Source: Bacillota bacterium
GTDB lineage: Bacteria; Bacillota; Clostridia; Lachnospirales; Cellulosilyticaceae
Reading direction: 5' to 3'
Assembly (NCBI GenBank): GCA_023457875.1
Contig: JAEXBC010000213.1
Span: 1-5,730 of the forward strand
Length of the DNA stretch: 5,730 nt
Part shown: in pieces, positions 1 through 5,092 of the stretch
Numbering within the stretch: position 1 is the stretch's first letter
Layout of the letters: each line of letters opens with the position of its first letter
The notes under the pieces: generated by a model
What the model was told of the DNA's origin: nothing
The model's database searches: none
What the model saw: only the letters and a program-made list of their open reading frames with translations
Made by a program: the position numbers and the translations under genes

Positions 1-292
1 CATCTATAGTGGTGCATAATTCTTCAATTTTAGAAACAGCTTCTGCTTCTTCCGCTTCTGTTATCACTGTAGCTAATTTTAATGCATTATAGCGTAACCG
101 TTCAAAATTAGAACTGGAATCTCCTGCATAAGCAATACCTAATGTGTTTTTTTCATACAAAAGCGTATCCCCTTCATTAATGTCAGAAATATTGCTTAAT
201 CCAACAATACCTACCACTGCTGCAATAAATGCTACAAAAAGAAAACCTAAAATGAGTTTTGTTGCTATCTTAAAATTTTTATACCATGTCAT
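1..292 (-). CDS. Methyl-accepting chemotaxis protein, N-terminal part (truncated by the window edge)
   Basis: This is the 5' end of a membrane chemoreceptor that would sense a ligand outside the cell and control the CheA kinase through CheW. Only about 97 residues are inside the window. The ATG at 290-292 has a GGAGG ribosome binding site (301-305 on the complement) with 8-nt spacing. The ATG at 285-287 hits a stop after two codons and is not usable. The protein begins MTWYKNFKIATK, a short basic cytoplasmic tail, followed by one hydrophobic helix at about residues 13-32 (LILGFLFVAFIAAVVGIVGL). The next part (SNISDINEGDTLLYEK onward) is predicted to be helical, polar and extracytoplasmic, as in four-helix-bundle (4HB_MCP) sensor domains. 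The second membrane helix, HAMP and signalling domains lie outside. It is the last visible gene of the cheY-cheA-cheW operon, 29 bp after cheW. The call rests on the N-terminal pattern plus context. Another membrane sensor with a 4HB domain, such as a histidine kinase, is possible but less likely next to cheW. The ligand cannot be inferred. Confidence 0.85.
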   Translation of the reverse strand, partial: MTWYKNFKIATKLILGFLFVAFIAAVVGIVGLSNISDINEGDTLLYEKNTLGIAYAGDSSSNFERLRYNALKLATVITEAEEAEAVSKIEELCTTID

Positions 293-321
293 CCTGATTA
301 CCTCCATTAAATTATATGGTT

Positions 322-816
322 TTATAAACTTTCACTTATGTCTTCCAATTCATCCTCTGTCAAAAGTTTCTCGCAATCCAAAAGCAGTTTTACCTCATCG
401 CCAATTTTTCCGATTTTCTTAATGTACCTATTGTTAAAGCCTTTGTTCATTTGAGGGGGATCTACCATATCCTCTTCAGAAATGTTAACCACCTCTGCAA
501 CAGTATCCACAATAAGGCCTATAGATATATCCTGAATGTCTACCACGATCACACAAGTCCTATCGTTGTATTCTTTCGGTTCTTTTTTAAATCTTAGCCT
601 TACATCTAGTACTGGAATGATTTTCCCCCTTAGATTGATAATTCCCCTTACATATTCAGGAAGTTCTGGTATTTGGGTGATAGATTGTATGCCAATAATC
701 TCAATTACATACTTGATTTCAATACCATAGCTTTCCTTACCCAATGAGAAGGTCAAAAATCGATCTTTTTGAGTGTCTTCTTCGATTTCCATAGTATTTT
801 CAACTATGTCTGCCAT
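322..816 (-). CDS. cheW: Chemotaxis adaptor protein CheW
   Basis: CheW is the cytoplasmic adaptor that joins chemoreceptors to the CheA kinase in the signalling array. The 164-residue protein has one CheW/SH3-like domain (about residues 18-155). Visible landmarks are FLTFSLGKESYGIEI at its start, the conserved stretch VRGIINLRGKIIPVLDVR (about 56-73, with N61-L62-R63-G64 the receptor and kinase contact region of the family), and GLIVDTVAEVVNI near the middle. An acidic N-terminal extension of about 17 residues and an acidic C-terminal tail flank the domain. The frame stays open to a GTG at 826-828. I place the start at the in-frame ATG 814-816, because that GTG lies inside the ribosome binding site AGGTGG (825-830 on the complement), which is 8 nt from the ATG. 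The gene sits 56 bp after cheA and 29 bp before the receptor gene, so the product probably couples that receptor to the CheA encoded next door. Some CheV proteins also carry a CheW domain, but the receiver domain of CheV is absent. Confidence 0.95.
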   Translation of the reverse strand: MADIVENTMEIEEDTQKDRFLTFSLGKESYGIEIKYVIEIIGIQSITQIPELPEYVRGIINLRGKIIPVLDVRLRFKKEPKEYNDRTCVIVVDIQDISIGLIVDTVAEVVNISEEDMVDPPQMNKGFNNRYIKKIGKIGDEVKLLLDCEKLLTEDELEDISESL

Positions 817-824
817 ATCTTCAT

Positions 825-830
825 CCACCT
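825..830 (-). promoter_or_regulatory. Ribosome binding site that decides the cheW start
   Basis: On the minus strand AGGTGG is followed by an 8-nt spacer and the ATG at 814-816. The GTG that would lengthen the protein by four residues (826-828) is part of this site, so it cannot be the usual start. A second ATG at 822-824 is out of frame. Confidence 0.75.
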
Positions 831-858
831 CTCTTTTTTATTTTATAACTTATGTATG

Positions 859-872
859 AGTGCCCTTGCACT
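859..872 (-). other. Small hairpin directly after the cheA stop codon
   Basis: Immediately after the TAA of cheA, the transcript reads AGTGC-AAGG-GCACT, a perfect 5-bp stem with a 4-nt loop. No run of U follows, so it is not an intrinsic terminator. It may be a weak intercistronic structure affecting mRNA decay or the cheA:cheW ratio, or it may be chance. Confidence 0.35.
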
Positions 873-2963
873 TTACACGCTCATTAAGCCAGCCACATCA
901 ATAATTAAACTAATGCTTCCATCTCCAAGTAACGTACATCCAGATAAGCCTCTTATTGTTTTAAACCGCTGAATGTATGTAGGTAATGACTTAACAACTA
1001 CCTGCTGTTGTCCTAAAAGTTCATCTGCAAAGAGGCATACCATATGCTCTGCTTGCTCAACCATAATAATGATACCCTCTGTGAGATTGGTAACCGTTGT
1101 TTCCATTCCAAACCGCTCATGCAGTCTAATAATAGGATAGCACTGTCCTCTTACCATAATCATCTCATTGTTTTCCGTATCATGGAAAACATCACTTTCT
1201 TGTGGTCTAAAGGATTGCTTAATAGAAATAGTAGGTATGGTAAAGCAAGATTTTCCTACTTTTGTATTCATTCCATCAATAATGGCTAAGGTCAGTGGGA
1301 TCTTAAGGGTAATTTGCGTGCCTTTATCTGGCAGGCTATCTACAGATAAAGAGCCTCCCACAGCCTCAATATTCTTAGCAACCACATCCATGCCTACCCC
1401 ACGACCTGAAAATTCAGTAATATTCTCATTAGTAGAAAAACCTGGAAGCAAAATCAAGTTAAATACTTCTCGATCCGTCATCTCATTTTCATTTTTATAC
1501 AAGAGATTGTTTTCTCTAGCCTTTTTCAATATCTTGTCTCTATCTAAGCCTTTTCCATCATCTTTAACAAGAATGAGAACGTCACTTCCAGAATTTTTTG
1601 CTTCCAGTGTTACAACTCCGTTTTTGGGTTTTCCTTTTGCCAATCTTTCACTGGCACTTTCAATGCCGTGGTCAATGGCATTTCGTACAAGATGCATGAG
1701 TGGATCTGAGATATGCTCAATGATATTCTTATCAACTTCCGTGGTATCACCAATAATTTCAAGCTTCACATCCTTCTCTAATTTCTTGCACATATCACGA
1801 ACAATACGATGCATTTTATTAAAGGTAGCCGAAAGAGGAACCATTCTTATTGACATGACCATATCCTGCATCTCAATAGTTATTTTATTTAACTGCCTAG
1901 CAGCCTTATAGAAATTGTCTAATTCCAAACCCTGCAAATCTGGATTTTGGATAACCATTGCTTCTGAAATAACCATTTCACCCACAAGATCCATCAGCTT
2001 GTCTAATTTAGTAACGCTAACACTAATAATACTTTGAGCTGTAGAAGTGGATCTTACCTCTTTACTAGTGGTATCCTTATCCAGCTTAAGTTCTGTTTTT
2101 TTAGAATCAATACCTTCTGGTATTACCTCAACTTCCGAGGATATTTTAACTGACTTCTTCTCAAAAATACGTTTAATTTCTTCCTCATCTTCCAATTGCT
2201 TTAATTCCATATCCTTTAGAAAGACGGTCTGCATCAAGAAATCATTCATCATATCATATGTATAGTCTGATTTTAGGTAAATTTGAAAGCCTTCCCGTCG
2301 TATTACCTCTATCGTATCATCGTTATCAATGATATCTTCTGGTATATAAAGTATTTGATTGGCTATGGCCTTTAGATTACGAATTACGCTATAAGCACGT
2401 ATGTTTTCCATTTCACAGCCTTCTTCAAAATAAATAGTTGCCTTAAAGGCATTGGCATAGCTGTGATCTAGCATTTCATTCTGAGGTAAAACCTCTTGGC
2501 TATTGATATTTATCTTTTCCTTTTCAGTATTTTGATGGTCATCCTTATTATCTTCTTTGAGCTGCGTCAAAAGCTGTTTCATGGCAGCAATCAGGTCTGA
2601 GGAATCTCCATCTGCACTGGCAGCATTCTTGATTTTGTCTACCTCATTCTTGATAAAATCAACACCATCAAGCACCCTATCCGATAATAATGAAAAATTT
2701 AATACCTGTGGTTTTTCTTCTCTCAAATAGTAAAATATATCTTCCATTGTATGCGCCAGAGTTGATATATTATCGAACATCATCATAGCTGATGAGCCTT
2801 TTATAGTATGCATAATCCTAAAAATTTCATTAATAACGTCTTCTGTAAAGTAGCAACTTTCTTGTTCACTACTTAATACAGACTGTTCGAGTTGTTCTAT
2901 AAGTTGCGTTGTTTCAAACAGAAACATATCAAGCATGGGTTCATTCATAAATTGTTCTGACAT
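873..2963 (-). CDS. cheA: Chemotaxis histidine kinase CheA
   Basis: CheA autophosphorylates from ATP under receptor control and passes the phosphate to CheY. The 696-residue protein has all five CheA domains. P1/HPt covers residues 1 to about 112, with the phosphorylated histidine H52 in MHTIKGSSAMM. A charged linker follows, then a P2-like response-regulator-binding domain at about 171-258 (starts NAFKATIYFEEG), and a second linker. The P3 dimerisation helices start near 314 (VTKLDKLMDLVGEM). The P4 ATPase spans about 371-558, with N box HLVRNAIDHG (424-433), G1 DDGKG (468-472), F box PGFST (507-511) and G2 GRGVGM (520-525). The CheW-like P5 domain runs from about 560 to the end. All catalytic motifs look intact. 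The frame stays open to a GTG at 2976-2978, but GGAGG (2972-2976 on the complement) overlaps it and lies 8 nt from the ATG at 2961-2963, which I take as the start. cheY ends 31 bp upstream and cheW follows 56 bp downstream. Confidence 0.97.
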   Translation of the reverse strand: MSEQFMNEPMLDMFLFETTQLIEQLEQSVLSSEQESCYFTEDVINEIFRIMHTIKGSSAMMMFDNISTLAHTMEDIFYYLREEKPQVLNFSLLSDRVLDGVDFIKNEVDKIKNAASADGDSSDLIAAMKQLLTQLKEDNKDDHQNTEKEKININSQEVLPQNEMLDHSYANAFKATIYFEEGCEMENIRAYSVIRNLKAIANQILYIPEDIIDNDDTIEVIRREGFQIYLKSDYTYDMMNDFLMQTVFLKDMELKQLEDEEEIKRIFEKKSVKISSEVEVIPEGIDSKKTELKLDKDTTSKEVRSTSTAQSIISVSVTKLDKLMDLVGEMVISEAMVIQNPDLQGLELDNFYKAARQLNKITIEMQDMVMSIRMVPLSATFNKMHRIVRDMCKKLEKDVKLEIIGDTTEVDKNIIEHISDPLMHLVRNAIDHGIESASERLAKGKPKNGVVTLEAKNSGSDVLILVKDDGKGLDRDKILKKARENNLLYKNENEMTDREVFNLILLPGFSTNENITEFSGRGVGMDVVAKNIEAVGGSLSVDSLPDKGTQITLKIPLTLAIIDGMNTKVGKSCFTIPTISIKQSFRPQESDVFHDTENNEMIMVRGQCYPIIRLHERFGMETTVTNLTEGIIIMVEQAEHMVCLFADELLGQQQVVVKSLPTYIQRFKTIRGLSGCTLLGDGSISLIIDVAGLMSV

Positions 2964-2971
2964 ATTCATTG

Positions 2972-2976
2972 CCTCC
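2972..2976 (-). promoter_or_regulatory. Ribosome binding site that decides the cheA start
   Basis: GGAGG on the minus strand sits 8 nt before the ATG at 2961-2963. The in-frame ATG at 2967-2969 is only 2 nt from the site and the in-frame GTG at 2976-2978 overlaps it, so both are poor starts. Confidence 0.8.
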
Positions 2977-2994
2977 ACATTAAATAAGTTTCTT

Positions 2995-3357
2995 TTATAA
3001 CGCTAATACCTTATTCAGATTAAGGATGATATTCTCCTCTTTAAAGGGTTTTACAATAAATGACTTCGCCCCTAGTATCACTGCTTCTTTAACAAAATGT
3101 TCCTGCCCCATGGCAGAAATCATTACAACTTTGGCATTGGGGTCATATTCTAGTATGGATTTTAAGGCTTCAATTCCGCTCATCACTGGCATTGTGATAT
3201 CCATGGTGACTATATCTGGCTTTAATTCTTTATATTTTTTTATGCCTTCCATACCATTTTCAGCCTCGCCAACTACATCAAATCCATTATTTTCTAGCAT
3301 GTTCTTAATCGCACATCTCATGAATGCTGCATCATCCACAATTAAAACCTTTTTCAT
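2995..3357 (-). CDS. cheY: Chemotaxis response regulator CheY
   Basis: CheY is the single-domain cytoplasmic receiver that accepts phosphate from CheA and carries the signal to the flagellar switch. The 120-residue product starts MKKVLIVDDAAFMR and has the full receiver signature: acidic pair D8-D9, phosphoacceptor D53 in VTMDITMP, switch Ser S81 in MISAMG, aromatic F100, and the K103-P104 pair. No DNA-binding or other output domain follows. The pattern (VDDAAFMR, SAMGQ, AKSFIVKPF) resembles the Bacillus/clostridial CheY type. The frame is open for a further 31 codons upstream to 3450. I start at ATG 3355-3357 because a G6 ribosome binding site (3366-3371 on the complement) lies 8 nt before it and the family begins exactly here. 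The extra upstream residues are hydrophobic and come from AT-rich leader DNA. It appears to be the first gene of the operon. A single-domain regulator with another target cannot be excluded, but the cheA neighbour makes CheY by far the best reading. Confidence 0.95.
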   Translation of the reverse strand: MKKVLIVDDAAFMRCAIKNMLENNGFDVVGEAENGMEGIKKYKELKPDIVTMDITMPVMSGIEALKSILEYDPNAKVVMISAMGQEHFVKEAVILGAKSFIVKPFKEENIILNLNKVLAL

Positions 3358-3451
3358 TTTCTTCGCCCCCCAAACATTCAAATTACCACAAAAAAATACA
3401 AAATTCTTCACGATGAACAACAAGAAATTACAATAAATTATATATTTCATT

Positions 3452-3481
3452 ATTATACTTAATAAATTTTATCAAAACCAA
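3452..3481 (-). promoter_or_regulatory. Candidate promoter of the che operon
   Basis: On the minus strand a perfect -10 box TATAAT (3452-3457) is preceded, 18 bp upstream, by TTGGTT (3476-3481), which matches only the TTG of the sigma-A -35 consensus. Transcription would begin near 3445, giving a leader of roughly 90 nt before cheY. The region is so AT-rich that a chance TATAAT is likely; a second TATAAT lies at 3437-3442. I found no motif resembling the sigma-28/SigD consensus (TAAA with CCGATAT) that often drives flagellar and chemotaxis genes. Confidence 0.4.
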
Positions 3482-3590
3482 TACAAAATTAAGATAAAAT
3501 CTATAGATAAATTATATAATAGATAAAGAATCATCTATTGACTTGTATATTTATAAAGTAGCTTACACCTCTTTAAATATGTTTGAATTA

Positions 3591-3620
3591 GAACATAAAA
3601 GCCGCTCATTTCGGAGCGGC
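3591..3620 (-). terminator. Rho-independent terminator-like hairpin reading on the minus strand
   Basis: GCCGCTC (3601-3607) and GAGCGGC (3614-3620) form a perfect 7-bp, very GC-rich stem with a 6-nt loop. On the minus strand the stem runs straight into TTTTATGTTC, a short U tract typical of an intrinsic terminator. On the plus strand the following bases (TAACATTATG) lack a U run, so the structure is directional. No minus-strand gene ends nearby. The nearest upstream one is the HAD gene ending at 4292, about 670 bp away, with the oppositely oriented acetyltransferase gene in between. Confidence 0.7.
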
Positions 3621-3706
3621 TAACATTATGCCTATGTTGTCGTGATATAATGCAATATATTTTATTTAAAATAGTATTAAAAAAAAATTTAATAATTATA
3701 AATGAA

Positions 3707-3735
3707 TTGTATTTTCACTCTTTTTATAGTATGAT
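3707..3735 (+). promoter_or_regulatory. Sigma-A-type promoter of the GNAT gene
   Basis: The -35 box TTGTAT (3707-3712) and the -10 box TATGAT (3730-3735) are separated by an ideal 17 bp. The stretch just upstream (3679-3706) contains an A9 tract and is almost entirely A/T, as expected of an UP element. Transcription would begin near 3742, leaving a leader of about 38 nt. An AGGAGG ribosome binding site (3768-3773) lies 6 nt before the ATG. Confidence 0.7.
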
Positions 3736-3779
3736 GTTGTAACTAATTCATTCATTTATAGATGTAGAGGAGGAAAACC

Positions 3780-4283
3780 ATGATTAATATTCGAACTGCT
3801 ACTTTGCAAGATATACCTACTATTAGTTATATTCATGCAGCCAGCTGGAGAGCAGCTTATAAAGGCATTGTGCCACAAGCCTACTTAGATGAATTAAAGG
3901 ATGATTTCTGGGTAAACTCATTTACTACTTGCCTTTCCAAAAACAGTATTGTCATAAAGCTTATAGAGCATCACAGTAAGCCTATTGGTTGTATTTCTTA
4001 TGGCAAGGCTAGAGAGGAAGCCTTCTCAGATTGGGGAGAAATCGTTTCTTTTTACCTTCTTCCTGATTATTTTCATCAAGGCTATGGTGCTTTATTACTT
4101 GCTTCAGCTTTAGATGCTTTAAAATCTGAGGGCTATCAAAAGGTTTATTTGTGGGTACTGAAGGATAATCGGCCCGCCAGAAACTTTTATGGCAAACATC
4201 ACTTTATCTGCACCCAAGACGAAATCCAATGCGAAATTCAAGGTACGCCTCTAGTGGATGTGCGCTATACCTTAGCCTTATAA
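3780..4283 (+). CDS. GNAT-family N-acetyltransferase
   Basis: A 167-residue cytoplasmic enzyme expected to transfer an acetyl group from acetyl-CoA to an amine. The substrate is unknown. One GNAT domain fills the protein. It opens with IRTATLQDIPTISYIHAASW (3-23) and AAYKGIVPQAYLDEL (25-39), a pattern shared by many small GNATs. Motif A is at about 88-110 (IVSFYLLPDYFHQGYGALLL), where H99-Q100-G101-Y102-G103-A104 is the pyrophosphate-binding loop (Q/R-x-x-G-x-G/A form). Motif B is at about 122-142 (VYLWVLKDNRPARNFYGKH), with Y137 in the place of the usual catalytic tyrosine. The length is normal and the motifs intact. It has its own promoter and AGGAGG site, and is the only plus-strand gene here, so it is probably a single-gene unit unrelated to chemotaxis. 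Its stop is 8 bp from the stop of the converging HAD gene, with no terminator between them. Members of this family modify polyamines, antibiotics, amino acids or protein N-termini, and the sequence does not decide among these. Confidence 0.93.
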   Translation: MINIRTATLQDIPTISYIHAASWRAAYKGIVPQAYLDELKDDFWVNSFTTCLSKNSIVIKLIEHHSKPIGCISYGKAREEAFSDWGEIVSFYLLPDYFHQGYGALLLASALDALKSEGYQKVYLWVLKDNRPARNFYGKHHFICTQDEIQCEIQGTPLVDVRYTLAL

Positions 4284-4291
4284 ACCTTCAC

Positions 4292-5092
4292 TTATTCCAT
4301 AGCGTTCTTTTCTTGCATCACACAGGATAAGGCGTAACTTAAAATATCTTCAGCTGCTCTTAGGCCTTCCTGCCTTGTAAAGGTAATGTGAGGCCCGCAG
4401 CTTTCTTGGATATAGGCTCCTTTAGGGACAATCCCATAATCTGCTTGATGGACTAACTCATAATCAAACAACGAATCCCCTGCACCAATGACGGCTTTGT
4501 TATAGTATTTTTCCTTGATGTAAGCGATTGCTGCCCATTTATTAACGCAGTTAGGATACAAGTAAATTTTTTTCCCATTGACATCAATACGCCACCCCTT
4601 ATCCTTTGCGTACTGCCAAAAGGCTTGTATACCTTCCTGATCTATATGATCTCTTTCACCGATAATGAGCCAAATCAACTCATCTGATTTTCTATAGGAT
4701 TTAATGACGCCTTTATAGCAAGATAAAAAGTAACTCATTGCTTCATCATAAGTAAGAGAAAGGGACTCAATCTGCCTTCTTATATGAAGATTCCATGCTT
4801 CATCCTCTTTTTCTCTATAAAAAATACTACCTCCATTATTTACCACAAACAACTCTGGCTGAAGTATTTCACTAAATACCTCAATACGTTTATACTGCTG
4901 ATAATTTCTTGTTGTAATGGGCACTATATCAGCCACTTGATGGAGCCTTTTTAATAATTCAATTGCCTCTAAGGACATATAGGAAATAGGCTTTTCCTCC
5001 CAGATTTCCACCAAGCGATATTTACAATCTGCACTTTGTAAAAATTTATCTGAGTAAATAAGTGTTCGATCAAGATCTGATGCAAAAATCAT
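4292..5092 (-). CDS. HAD-family hydrolase (phosphatase), Ter-linked biosynthetic type
   Basis: A 266-residue predicted cytoplasmic phosphatase of the haloacid dehalogenase superfamily. All four catalytic motifs are visible: motif I SDLDRTL with nucleophile D6 and acid/base D8, motif II at T60 in VPITTR, motif III at K185 in NKWAAIAYIK, and motif IV GAGDSLFDYEL with D206 and D210 for magnesium. The insert between motifs II and III (about 90-170) would form a C2-type cap, as in Cof-like and sucrose-phosphatase-like enzymes that act on small phosphorylated metabolites. The ATG overlaps the stop of the upstream StiP-like gene by 4 bp (ATGA), and its ribosome binding site AAGGAG (5098-5103) lies inside that gene, so the two are translationally coupled. 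HAD enzymes of this kind recur beside StiP/PRTase genes in Ter-linked operons, where removal of a phosphate from a nucleotide-like intermediate has been proposed. The substrate here is inferred from context, not shown. No terminator follows before the convergent GNAT gene. Confidence 0.92.
   Translation of the reverse strand: MIFASDLDRTLIYSDKFLQSADCKYRLVEIWEEKPISYMSLEAIELLKRLHQVADIVPITTRNYQQYKRIEVFSEILQPELFVVNNGGSIFYREKEDEAWNLHIRRQIESLSLTYDEAMSYFLSCYKGVIKSYRKSDELIWLIIGERDHIDQEGIQAFWQYAKDKGWRIDVNGKKIYLYPNCVNKWAAIAYIKEKYYNKAVIGAGDSLFDYELVHQADYGIVPKGAYIQESCGPHITFTRQEGLRAAEDILSYALSCVMQEKNAME

Larger units (their letters stand above)
3358..3779. other. Divergent intergenic region between cheY and the acetyltransferase gene
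   Basis: About 420 bp without a credible gene, very AT-rich by eye. Its parts are the cheY ribosome binding site next to 3358, a candidate minus-strand promoter (3452-3481), three AGATAAA repeats with two small palindromes (3492-3527), a GC-rich hairpin (3601-3620) oriented as a minus-strand terminator, an A9 tract (3679-3687), and the plus-strand promoter (3707-3735) with its ribosome binding site (3768-3773). I see no tRNA, riboswitch or CRISPR repeat. Confidence 0.7.

Noticed and set aside
144..422. Plus-strand open frame of 92 codons spanning the mcp start and the cheW end
   Set aside because: It crosses two convincing minus-strand genes and their intergenic ribosome binding site, and has no coding signal of its own.
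1168..1911. Long plus-strand open frame of 247 codons opposite cheA
   Set aside because: It lies wholly antisense to the conserved P4/P5 part of cheA, has Ser/Ile/Leu-rich composition typical of a mirror frame, no ribosome binding site I can see, and no recognisable motif.
3026..3436. Plus-strand open frame of 136 codons opposite cheY
   Set aside because: It is a shadow of the cheY receiver domain and its leader, with no promoter, no ribosome binding site and no family resemblance.
3358..3450. 31-residue N-terminal extension of CheY, which could look like a membrane anchor
   Set aside because: It is translated leader DNA. The strong G6 ribosome binding site is 8 nt before the internal ATG, the receiver family starts there, and the candidate -10 box at 3452-3457 would place transcription initiation downstream of the far ATG.
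3591..3620. Hairpin as a terminator for plus-strand transcription or as an inverted repeat of a mobile element
   Set aside because: The plus-strand side lacks a U run. No second copy, target duplication or transposase is present.
3358..3779. Sigma-28 (SigD) promoter for the che operon, CRISPR array, riboswitch or tRNA in the intergenic region
   Set aside because: I looked for a CCGATAT-like -10, regularly spaced repeats, and tRNA or riboswitch-like GC-paired cores on both strands and found none.
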